From Bacteroidales bacterium (GTDB lineage: Bacteria; Bacteroidota; Bacteroidia; Bacteroidales; UBA1402), in assembly GCA_012511135.1 (NCBI GenBank), contig JAAZGQ010000210.1, positions 1 to 7,201 of the forward strand: a DNA stretch of 7,201 nucleotides. Reading direction: 5' to 3'. Position numbers and translations under genes: made by a program. This document shows positions 1 through 6,248 of the stretch, in pieces; positions within the stretch are counted from its first letter, which is position 1; each line of letters starts with the position of its first letter. The notes beneath the pieces are model-generated. The model was not told where the DNA came from and made no database searches. It saw only the letters and a list, made by a program, of their open reading frames with translations.

Positions 1-1057
1 AGGCTCTGATCGCTTGCCTGATGACCACAATGGCAGCTTCAAAATCAGCCAACAGGCTGGTTTCGGCAGCAACCAGGCTGGCGGCTTCGTTTACACCAAA
101 TTCCAATTCGGCTTTACCTTCGAAATCGGTATTTTCCATCAAATCCTGAGCCTGGAGGAAGTAGTTGTTTAATGTTTCGAATGCTGTTGCAGCTAAGCCC
201 AGTTCTTCTACCAATGACTCTACATCGTCAACAAAAGCCAAAATTGTTTCGGAAGTTTCAGTGCCGTCAATCAGGGTTTGAGCCTGAATTTTGACACTGT
301 CAATGATGGGTGCATAACCCAAAGGCAATAAATCCACATCAAAGGAATCCAACCAGGCAACTTCAGCCCTGACCATATCGTCGTAATAAGCATCCAGATC
401 TTCAATCAGACTCAACTGGAAGTTATCGATCTTGAACCAGCCGGCACCACCTAATTTATTGAATACGGCGGTATCGCAAATGGCTGTTCTGCTGCCGTTG
501 GTTCTGACACCAATCACCAAAGAATCGGCTTGATCCAGCGTGAGTATTATAGATAAGGGCTTCAAAGGGCCACCTCCGTTACCGTCCACCTCGTGACCGG
601 CATAGGAATACTCTTCACCGGGTACAGTATCCAGAGAAGATTCGGCAAAATACTGTGCCTTGTAACCGATAGTAGCATTACCTGCAAACAAACGCTGAGT
701 GGTCATGTTGTTTGTGGGTACTGTCATATCGCAACTCAACAGATAAGTTCCTGCGGGAAGATTCTGAATGATTTGCGACACCTCGTAGTCGGCTGAATTA
801 CCCCAAATACCAAAAATATAGGTTCCGGTTTTGGTGTCATCGGCTTCGTCGTTGTTGTAAGAGATGGCGGGATGACTTACGTACCAGCCTTTAAACACAC
901 CGGCGGAGTCAAATCCCCAATAGGTTGGAATGTCACCGTCTCCTTCTTCGAAGCTGGGGTTAATGATGTAGGTTTCGGTTACATCTTGCAGGGCCTGGAC
1001 TTGTTGAAGTCCGATACTTAAGCAGAAGAGCATAAGCATGAGTAATTTTGTTTTCAT
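1..1057 (-). CDS. Secreted jelly-roll/FIVAR-like protein, 3' end outside window
   Basis: This open frame has 352 codons and no stop before the window edge, so the C-terminus is missing. It starts MKTKLLMLMLFCLSIG, a Sec signal peptide with likely cleavage near residues 22-24 (VQA-LQ) and no convincing lipobox, so the product is exported. Residues about 28-217 look like a beta-sandwich of the carbohydrate-binding type: an opening YIINPSFEEGDG, a central IIQNLPAGTYLLSCDM and a closing GWFKIDNFQLSLI. This start-to-end pattern is common in Bacteroidota glycan-binding or glycan-degrading proteins. Residues 218-352 are predicted helical and acidic. Within them NTDFEGKAELE (309-319) resembles DTDFDGKAALQ of the CotH protein encoded just upstream, suggesting a FIVAR-like three-helix module in both. 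The role is inferred to be binding glycan or another surface ligand; no catalytic motif is visible, and a catalytic or sorting domain could lie in the missing part. The ATG at 1057 fits the signal peptide and lies about 43 bp below a good -7 box. Confidence 0.85.
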   Translation of the reverse strand, partial: MKTKLLMLMLFCLSIGLQQVQALQDVTETYIINPSFEEGDGDIPTYWGFDSAGVFKGWYVSHPAISYNNDEADDTKTGTYIFGIWGNSADYEVSQIIQNLPAGTYLLSCDMTVPTNNMTTQRLFAGNATIGYKAQYFAESSLDTVPGEEYSYAGHEVDGNGGGPLKPLSIILTLDQADSLVIGVRTNGSRTAICDTAVFNKLGGAGWFKIDNFQLSLIEDLDAYYDDMVRAEVAWLDSFDVDLLPLGYAPIIDSVKIQAQTLIDGTETSETILAFVDDVESLVEELGLAATAFETLNNYFLQAQDLMENTDFEGKAELEFGVNEAASLVAAETSLLADFEAAIVVIRQAIRA

Positions 1058-1100
1058 AGGCAAGGGATTAGTATTGGTTAAAAAAATGAATGATCAGGAA

Positions 1101-1134
1101 CAAAAGTAGAAACTAAGCCGAATTAAAAATAAAA
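1101..1134 (-). promoter_or_regulatory. Bacteroidota-type promoter of the 1-1057 gene
   Basis: Read on the minus strand, TACTTTTG (1101-1108) matches the -7 consensus TAnnTTTG of the primary Bacteroidota sigma factor. Twenty-one bases upstream is TTTTA (1130-1134), a near match to the -33 TTTG element at the same spacing as in the CotH promoter. Transcription would start near 1094, giving a leader of about 37 nt that is AT-rich and lacks a Shine-Dalgarno sequence. The -7 match is seen directly; activity is inferred. Confidence 0.6.
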
Positions 1135-1140
1135 GAAAAA

Positions 1141-1168
1141 TCCAATTAAGTCGTACAATCGTCCAATT
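1141..1168 (-). promoter_or_regulatory. Tandem 21-bp-period operator, copy 1
   Basis: On the plus strand TCCAATT occurs at 1141-1147 and again at 1162-1168, a perfect 7-bp direct repeat with a 21-bp period, or two helical turns. The 12-mer ACAATCGTCCAA (1155-1166), which includes the distal repeat, recurs exactly at 3536-3547 upstream of the CotH gene. The proximal repeat begins 33 bp, and the shared 12-mer 47 bp, from the end of the -7 box, and both distances are the same in the CotH promoter. This is what a dimeric activator bound just upstream of -33 would need, such as an AraC-type response regulator or a hybrid two-component regulator. The regulator is not in the window. Confidence 0.6.
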
Positions 1169-1206
1169 CTTCGGTATATCTGATTTATCTCTGTTTGGTT
1201 TATTAT

Positions 1207-1258
1207 GTATTCGCTTATTGTATCTGTTGTATCCGGTATTGCTTATTTACGGTATCCG
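1207..1258. repeat. Cluster of short GTAT-containing repeats
   Basis: GTAT occurs at 1207, 1220, 1229, 1236 and 1252, with GTATCCG at 1229 and 1252 and GCTTATT at 1213 and 1241. The copies are imperfect and unevenly spaced (13, 9, 7 and 16 bp). They lie between the CotH stop and the promoter of the next gene. This may be simple AT-rich drift rather than a functional element. Confidence 0.25.
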
Positions 1259-1262
1259 TTTT

Positions 1263-1291
1263 TTGTTCTTCAAGAATGTCAAAAAGAACAA
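1263..1291 (-). other. Stem-loop just after the CotH stop
   Basis: TTGTTCTT (1263-1270) and AAGAACAA (1284-1291) form a perfect 8-bp inverted repeat with a 13-nt loop, starting 8 nt after the CotH stop codon. On the CotH transcript the stem is followed by an A tract, not a U tract, so it is not a classic intrinsic terminator. It could act as a 3'-end stabilising hairpin or simply be AT-rich self-complementarity. Confidence 0.35.
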
Positions 1292-1299
1292 TTGGGTGT

Positions 1300-3399
1300 T
1301 CAATCTTTGGGACGGTAACCTTTAACATAAAATTCCGATATTCCCGTAGCAATTTTGCTGGACATACTTAAGCGAATTTTGCTGGTCGTTATATTTAGTT
1401 TGTCCAACACGTTGAATGCATCCATTTCGGTTCCAATATCTCCCAGTTTAATCCAGCTCCCGGCAGACCAATATTCAATATAAGCCACATCGGGTTGCAA
1501 CAAACCGCTGAAATCGGTCCACCAATAGACTCCTATTTCTGATACTGTGCAGGGCTGCTCCCATTCGTATTGCACCCAATGCAACACTCCCTGCCTGCCA
1601 TCCCAATTGCCGTATCTTGGATAAGTTTTAGCGCTGGAATTCTCCGGAACCAAACCATCCCGCACGGCTTCCAGGCTTTCCCAGCCGGAACAATGCGAAG
1701 TACTGAGACTTGCCGTCAAGGCCAGGTTTTCTTCGATGTTACCGGCAAGATAGTCTGTCAGCGCAGATTCCAGTAAACCCAAGGCTTCATGCAACTCGTC
1801 TATACTGCTTTGTTCAGAAAGTTGACGGCTCAACACATCCTGATAAGAGGATTGTAATGCAGCTTTGCCATCAAAATCAGTATCATTAAGCCAGCTCGCA
1901 ATTTCGGCGAGTAAATCGCTTAATTCCTGAAACAAGCTTTCGGAAGTGTCTTCCTGTATATTTCCGGCAGGATAATTTTCAATAACCTCAGTCAGCACAT
2001 CCAAGCGATCGGTCAACCAGTTCTTCATGCGAACAATTTCTTCGGCATAATTTTTATCAATAGGCCAACGTTCAAAATCCCTGGCCATGGCTTCGGCTGT
2101 ATGAGCGTAATAATCGTCCATCATCCCCAGACAATAGTCGAGACATTCCGGCTGAATTTCGGCCCATCTCTCTTTGAATTGTTGAACAAACAAGGTATTG
2201 TCAAACATTTGTGTAAAGAAGGGCGACAAGTTACGAGCCTGGGTATGCCTGAAAGGGTCCGTACCCAATACCAAATCCTGGGCCATAAAATAGTTATGCC
2301 CGGTGGTCATAGTGCCCCAATCGAAATCAAAACCGGCATCAAAATCCCAGACAGGCCCCATGCGATAAACGTTATCGATATCCTTATACATATAGACACT
2401 GCGCGGGGCCTCCATTTCAACATTGTACACCATTTCCTGAACGATCAGGAAATCAATCAGCGAAGCCAGATCAAAGCTTTGAGACAAATCTCTGTATTTG
2501 CCTTGATTGACCAGGAGTTCCAATTCCTGAAAATCGGCTTTAATCAGGTCGATGATCTCTTCGGTGGGGTCATCAGGGTGTTTGACGCAGATGGGCAGAT
2601 GGTAATAAGCGGACCAAAAATTATCTTCAGCACCAGGAGCCAGTTCCGGTCCGTCGTCCTTGTCCAGCGAAAGCAGCACTCCTTCGTTGACGTCTATATC
2701 AACCCGGTCACCTGCCTGCTCGACTTGTTCGGTCAGCTGATACAAACCTATATAGTCGCCGTTGAGAGTCACTTCCACAAAACGGCTATGGTTGGTAAAA
2801 GGCAGTCCCAGCCAGGAGGCCATTTCAAAACCGAAAGCATTCATCAGATTGGTGGGGTCCCGGTAGTTGGCCAGCAAGACCCAGTCTTTGTTGGAGCCCA
2901 GCCCCAGTATTTTGTCTTTTGCGTCCAGCTTGATGCGATAGGGCTTTTTGTCGTACCACAACCAGGTAGAATTTCCCCGGCCTCTGATACGGGCTGTACC
3001 GATGTAATCTGCATACATTTCTTTGCCATCGATCTCAACGACACAGGGCAGATAATCCTCCTTGTCCTTGGACAAAACGGGAGCGTTGTCCTGAACCTGA
3101 ATGTTGATGGTAGGAACTTCAAATCGCCTGAGGCATTCTGAGGCAGACCATTCAAAAAACACCAGGCTGTCAGTTTGACTATGGGGATAAAAAAGCAGGC
3201 TGTCAGTTTTATAAAGCCAAAAACCGGCCTGGGGAGAATTTACAAAACGAATGCTGTCAATCTTGGACAAAAGATGATGCTCCTTGATGCAGCCCTCACT
3301 GTATATTGCCATTCTTTTTTGGGAAGAAGCCGGAACGACTGCCAGCAGAGTACAGGCAAACACAAAAAAGCACGGTATCAGATCTTTTATTTTAGTCAT
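1300..3399 (-). CDS. Secreted CotH-family kinase-like protein with FIVAR-like and discoidin-like domains
   Basis: CotH proteins are atypical kinase-fold enzymes; characterised spore-coat members phosphorylate proteins, but the target here is unknown. From the ATG at 3399 the product has 699 aa. This start was chosen because MTKIKDLIPCFFVFACTLLAVVPASSQ is a clean Sec signal peptide; an in-frame ATG at 3447 would put 16 polar residues before it. The CotH domain spans about 95-475: RIRGRGNSTW (137-146), KKPYRIKLD (151-159), NYRDPTNLMN (179-188), the NGDYIGLYQLTEQVE stretch (213-227) and GPVWDFDAGF (348-357), whose D352 and D354 correspond to the family's metal-binding acidic motif. Residues about 483-555 are helical and FIVAR-like. 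Residues about 556-696 (NLALTAS, then HWVQYEWEQP and VSEIGVYWW) resemble the F5/8 type C-like domain at the end of many Bacteroidota glycosidases. Family assignment is firm; kinase activity and substrate are inferred. Confidence 0.9.
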   Translation of the reverse strand: MTKIKDLIPCFFVFACTLLAVVPASSQKRMAIYSEGCIKEHHLLSKIDSIRFVNSPQAGFWLYKTDSLLFYPHSQTDSLVFFEWSASECLRRFEVPTINIQVQDNAPVLSKDKEDYLPCVVEIDGKEMYADYIGTARIRGRGNSTWLWYDKKPYRIKLDAKDKILGLGSNKDWVLLANYRDPTNLMNAFGFEMASWLGLPFTNHSRFVEVTLNGDYIGLYQLTEQVEQAGDRVDIDVNEGVLLSLDKDDGPELAPGAEDNFWSAYYHLPICVKHPDDPTEEIIDLIKADFQELELLVNQGKYRDLSQSFDLASLIDFLIVQEMVYNVEMEAPRSVYMYKDIDNVYRMGPVWDFDAGFDFDWGTMTTGHNYFMAQDLVLGTDPFRHTQARNLSPFFTQMFDNTLFVQQFKERWAEIQPECLDYCLGMMDDYYAHTAEAMARDFERWPIDKNYAEEIVRMKNWLTDRLDVLTEVIENYPAGNIQEDTSESLFQELSDLLAEIASWLNDTDFDGKAALQSSYQDVLSRQLSEQSSIDELHEALGLLESALTDYLAGNIEENLALTASLSTSHCSGWESLEAVRDGLVPENSSAKTYPRYGNWDGRQGVLHWVQYEWEQPCTVSEIGVYWWTDFSGLLQPDVAYIEYWSAGSWIKLGDIGTEMDAFNVLDKLNITTSKIRLSMSSKIATGISEFYVKGYRPKD

Positions 3400-3481
3400 C
3401 TTTCTATGCCAATTATCCCTGACAGTCTGAAGATTTAGCGGAAACAAATGTTTTCAACAAGTATAAAGCAGGGATGCGGGG

Positions 3482-3515
3482 CAAATGTAGCCTATATCCT
3501 TTAGGACAGCCAAAA
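3482..3515 (-). promoter_or_regulatory. Promoter of the CotH gene
   Basis: On the minus strand, TTTTG (3511-3515) is followed after 21 bp by TACATTTG (3482-3489), a full match to the Bacteroidota -33/-7 signature. The inferred start near 3475 gives a leader of about 76 nt before the ATG at 3399. The -33 element lies in the loop of an inverted repeat (3501-3527), so a protein bound there could block or recruit polymerase. Confidence 0.65.
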
Positions 3516-3527
3516 CATTTGTCCTAA
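3501..3527. promoter_or_regulatory. 8-bp palindrome over the -33 box
   Basis: TTAGGACA (3501-3508) and TGTCCTAA (3520-3527) are perfect inverted copies separated by 11 bp, with the -33 element of the CotH promoter in the centre. The right arm overlaps the proximal half-site of the tandem operator, so the left arm looks like a third half-site in opposite orientation. No equivalent left arm is seen at the 1101-1134 promoter. Confidence 0.5.
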
Positions 3528-3549
3528 GCACTACGACAATCGTCCAAAG
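3522..3549 (-). promoter_or_regulatory. Tandem 21-bp-period operator, copy 2
   Basis: TCCTAAG (3522-3528) and TCCAAAG (3543-3549) differ at one of seven positions and are 21 bp apart. The distal half lies in ACAATCGTCCAA (3536-3547), identical to 1155-1166. Distances to the CotH -7 box (33 bp to the proximal half, 47 bp to the 12-mer) equal those in copy 1. The element also lies about 80 bp upstream of the GH27 -7 box, so it could influence both divergent promoters. Function is inferred from repetition and exact phasing. Confidence 0.6.
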
Positions 3550-3606
3550 TTGTTTTTGTTCATTCGTTAATCATCGCAAAAATGCGTATTTATACACAGC
3601 ATATTC

Positions 3607-3637
3607 TTTCTACAACAGAAACAATTTTTTACATTTG
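3607..3637 (+). promoter_or_regulatory. Promoter of the GH27 gene
   Basis: TACATTTG (3630-3637) matches the Bacteroidota -7 box and is identical to that of the divergent CotH gene. TTTC (3607-3610), 19 bp upstream, is a weak -33 element. Transcription would start near 3644, about 48 nt before the ATG at 3692. The leader is A-rich without a Shine-Dalgarno sequence, normal for this phylum. A small CGCA/TGCG dyad at 3575-3586 lies about 50 bp upstream. Confidence 0.55.
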
Positions 3638-3691
3638 TTCCCGCAGCTGATTACGCTCCAGTTATTCAAAACATACAAATATTCAAATACT

Positions 3692-5038
3692 ATGAAACTC
3701 TTCCGAAATCTTTTGATTTTAACCATCCTAAGCCTGATTTTTACAAATTGCAGCAAAGAAAAGGATTTTCGCCTTTGGGCTCCTACTCCGCCCATGGGCT
3801 GGAACAGCTGGGACTGCTACGGTCCCACGGTTGAAGAGCACGAAGTTAAGGCCAACGCCGACTATATGGCCGAAAAGCTCAAAGAATACGGTTGGGAATA
3901 CATTGTGGTGGATATCCGTTGGTTTGTGGAGAACGACAAAGCCGGAGGCTACAACCAGACAGATCCGCGCTACGTCATGGATAAATTCGGACGTTACCTG
4001 CCGGCTGTGAACCGCTTCCCCTCGGCCGCCAAAGGCAAAGGATTTAAGCCTCTGGCCGATTATATACACAGCAAAGGCCTGAAATTTGGCATCCACATCA
4101 TGAGGGGGATTCCGGTGGAAGCCGTCAACAAAAAACTGCCCATCAAAGGAGCCAAAGGCATTACGGCCGATAAGATTTACTCCACCGATCTGCAATGCAC
4201 CTGGTTAAGGGATAATTACACCATTCTGGCCGATAAACCCGGAGCACAGGAGTATTATAATTCCATCTTTGAACTCTACGCTTCCTGGGGAGTAGATTTT
4301 ATCAAAATTGACGATCTGTCCAGACCCTATCACCAGGCCGAAATTGAAATGATACGCAAAGCCATAGACCGCTGCGGACGTAAAATAGTCCTGAGTACTT
4401 CGCCCGGGGCAACTCCCCTGTCTGCCGCAGAACACGTGAGCAATCACGCCAATATGTGGCGCATGGTAGACGATGTCTGGGATTCCTGGTGGCATATCGC
4501 TCACCTGATGGAAGTAGCCCAGGGCTGGTATTCTTATATCAAACCAGGTACCTGGCCCGACTGCGACATGATTCCGCTGGGACGTATCTCTATACGGGGC
4601 GAAAGAGGCAGAGATCGTATGAGCCGGCTCACACCCGACGAACAGTACCTGCTGATGACTTTCTTCAGCATCTTCCGTTCCCCTTTGATGTTTGGCGGTG
4701 ATCTGCCCAGTAACGACGCTTTTACTCTTTCGCTGCTAACCAACGAAGAAGTGTTGAAGATGCATCGAGAAAGCAGTGAAGTGCGCCAACTTTACCAAAA
4801 GAACAACAAAATTGCCCTGACTTCCGAAAATAAAATCACCGGAGAACGCTACCTGGCTCTGTTCAACATGGACGATAAACTGGTTCAGGAAGTTTCGGTA
4901 AGTATGGAAGAGCTTGGTCTTCGAGGGGTTTATCAAGCCACAGATCTTTGGTTCGACGAAACCTTCGCTTTTAGCGACAGCATCTATTGCAGTTTGAGAC
5001 CACATGCCGCAGTTCTCTACAAAATCCACTCTCAGTAA
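3692..5038 (+). CDS. GH27-family alpha-galactosidase-like lipoprotein
   Basis: The predicted product is a retaining exo-glycosidase removing a terminal alpha-galactose or a related sugar (family GH27, melibiase type). It has 448 aa from the ATG at 3692; an in-frame ATG at 3635 lies on the -7 box and would bury the signal sequence. MKLFRNLLILTILSLIFTNC is a lipoprotein-type signal with Cys20, although Asn at -1 is unusual, so a periplasmic or outer-membrane anchor is likely. The barrel starts at PTPPMGWNSWDCYG (31-44). The nucleophile should be D207 in DFIKIDD (202-208), the acid/base D261 in WRMVDDVWDSW (256-266), and the substrate-binding Asp-Met D292-M293 in PGTWPDCDM. A C-terminal beta-sandwich covers about 350-448. 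Oddities against classical GH27 enzymes: the first substrate-binding strand reads VVDIRWF, where many members have a double Asp, and strand 4 reads GIHIMRGIP. Substrate is therefore uncertain; beta-L-arabinopyranoside is an alternative. It is first in a likely pair with the downstream kinase. Confidence 0.88.
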   Translation: MKLFRNLLILTILSLIFTNCSKEKDFRLWAPTPPMGWNSWDCYGPTVEEHEVKANADYMAEKLKEYGWEYIVVDIRWFVENDKAGGYNQTDPRYVMDKFGRYLPAVNRFPSAAKGKGFKPLADYIHSKGLKFGIHIMRGIPVEAVNKKLPIKGAKGITADKIYSTDLQCTWLRDNYTILADKPGAQEYYNSIFELYASWGVDFIKIDDLSRPYHQAEIEMIRKAIDRCGRKIVLSTSPGATPLSAAEHVSNHANMWRMVDDVWDSWWHIAHLMEVAQGWYSYIKPGTWPDCDMIPLGRISIRGERGRDRMSRLTPDEQYLLMTFFSIFRSPLMFGGDLPSNDAFTLSLLTNEEVLKMHRESSEVRQLYQKNNKIALTSENKITGERYLALFNMDDKLVQEVSVSMEELGLRGVYQATDLWFDETFAFSDSIYCSLRPHAAVLYKIHSQ

Positions 5039-5117
5039 AAACCCTGATCAGTGCTGTTCAAAACACTTTGCAACAAAAACAGTCTCATTCAGAACCAACT
5101 TAAAACAACTTTGCTTT

Positions 5118-6236
5118 ATGTACGAAAAAGACAAACGCATAGTCATGACCCTGGACGCCGGGGGAACTAATTTTGTTTTCTCAGCCGTACAGGCACATCG
5201 CGAAATAGTGGAAGCCCTGCGTTTGCCCTCATCGGCTGACAAGCTGGAGCAGAGCCTCGATCATCTGGAACAGGGTTTTTCCCGGGTATTATCACAATTA
5301 AAAAAGGCCCCGGTTGCTATCAGTTTTGCCTTCCCGGGACCGGCCGACTACAGCCGTGGCATTATTATGGATTTAAATAACTTCCCGGCTTACCGGGGAG
5401 GTATTGCATTAGGAGCTTTCTTGAAAGATCAGTTCAAATTGCCTGTTTTCATCAACAATGACGCTGATTTGTTTACCTACGGCGAATGTATGGCAGGAGC
5501 TTTGCCCTATGTGAATCAACGCCTCGAAAAAGCCGGCAGCACCAAACGTTACCACAACCTGATCGGATTCACTTTGGGTACGGGCTTTGGCTGCGGTATT
5601 ACAAGGAACAACGAATTATACCTGGGCGACAACGGTTCAGCCGGCGAAGTGCTGCTGCTCCGTCACAAAACCAAACGCGACATCATCATTGAAGACGGTG
5701 TTTCCATCAGAGCCATAAAAAGAGTTTATTGGGAGTTGTCGGGCGATATGCGCAGGCTGGAACCTTTGGATATATATAACATTGCCGATGGAAAAATGGA
5801 AGGAGATATGCATGCAGCCAAAAAGACCTTTAAGGTCTTTGGCGTCATGGCAGCCGAAGGTATAGCAGCAGTTTCGACAGTCCTGGACGGGCTGGTGGTT
5901 TTGGGAGGTGGATTGACCGGGGCCCGGAAATATTTTATGCCCTCACTGATGCAGGAATTAAACGGCAACATCAACACTTTGGATGGCCAATCTAAAAGCC
6001 GCCTGGAGATGAAGGTCTATAATTTGGATCAAGCGGCCGAACTGGAGGAATTCCTACACCCGGAAATCAAAAAGATCAAGGTTCCCCGCAGCAAGGAACT
6101 GGTAGACTACGATCCTCAAAAGCGTACGGGTATTATTGTGAGCAAACTGGGCACCAGCAAAGCCATAGCCCTGGGAGCTTATGCTTATGCCTTAAACGAA
6201 CTGGATAAAAAACCGGCATCAGGCTTTCATGCCTGA
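5118..6236 (+). CDS. Atypical ROK-family sugar kinase
   Basis: The ROK family comprises cytoplasmic ATP-dependent hexose kinases and related repressors. The ATG at 5118 gives 372 aa and puts the phosphate-binding motif LDAGGTNFVF at 12-21; an upstream in-frame ATG (5004) overlaps the GH27 gene and adds residues unlike the family. Other landmarks: AFPGP (71-75), the probable catalytic base D115 in FINNDADLFTYGE (111-123), the glycine-rich GFTLGTGFGCGIT (150-162), AGE (175-177) and the adenosine-site segment GLVVLGGGLTGA (258-269). No helix-turn-helix precedes the kinase fold, so this is an enzyme, not a NagC/XylR-type repressor. Two features are unusual: AGE continues VLLLRHK without the usual Gly-His, and the CxCGxxGCxE zinc motif is absent; and an added charged stretch at about 290-340 makes it longer than typical ROK kinases of about 300 aa. 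It follows the GH27 gene by 79 bp with no clear promoter between, so cotranscription and action on a released or related sugar are plausible. Substrate unknown. Confidence 0.85.
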   Translation: MYEKDKRIVMTLDAGGTNFVFSAVQAHREIVEALRLPSSADKLEQSLDHLEQGFSRVLSQLKKAPVAISFAFPGPADYSRGIIMDLNNFPAYRGGIALGAFLKDQFKLPVFINNDADLFTYGECMAGALPYVNQRLEKAGSTKRYHNLIGFTLGTGFGCGITRNNELYLGDNGSAGEVLLLRHKTKRDIIIEDGVSIRAIKRVYWELSGDMRRLEPLDIYNIADGKMEGDMHAAKKTFKVFGVMAAEGIAAVSTVLDGLVVLGGGLTGARKYFMPSLMQELNGNINTLDGQSKSRLEMKVYNLDQAAELEEFLHPEIKKIKVPRSKELVDYDPQKRTGIIVSKLGTSKAIALGAYAYALNELDKKPASGFHA

Positions 6237-6248
6237 ATTGAAAAAAAA
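6207..6248 (-). terminator. Possible terminator for the cupin gene within the kinase 3' end
   Basis: Downstream of the cupin stop the minus-strand transcript has U8 (6241-6248), then a hairpin region and a second U6 run (6207-6212). Two mutually exclusive stems can form: TCAGGC/GCCTGA (6219-6224 with 6231-6236, 6-nt loop) and GGCAT/ATGCC (6215-6219 with 6229-6233, 9-nt loop). The second is followed by GG and then the U run, closer to an intrinsic terminator. In the plus direction there is no U run after the hairpin, so it would not terminate the kinase transcript. Confidence 0.4.

Noticed and set aside
593..796. Short plus-strand frame opposite the truncated secreted protein
   Set aside because: It overlaps the continuous minus-strand coding frame and has no features of its own.
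2101..3141. 346-codon open frame on the plus strand opposite the CotH gene
   Set aside because: It lies fully antisense to a clear CotH domain, the translation has no recognisable fold or signal, and it has no promoter or start context. It is a shadow frame.
3400..3447. Upstream ATG extension of the CotH protein (16 residues)
   Set aside because: It would place a polar, charged stretch before a complete signal peptide; the internal Met start at 3399 is more natural.
3728..4195. 155-codon minus-strand frame within the GH27 gene
   Set aside because: It is antisense to the catalytic barrel, and its translation resembles no family.
5063..5070. Possible -7 box (ACACTTTG) between the GH27 and kinase genes
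   Set aside because: It lacks the TA of the consensus and has no -33 element at the right distance.
5004..5117. Upstream ATG extension of the ROK kinase (38 residues)
   Set aside because: It overlaps the GH27 coding end, and the added residues do not resemble the family, whose fold begins at the phosphate-binding strand.
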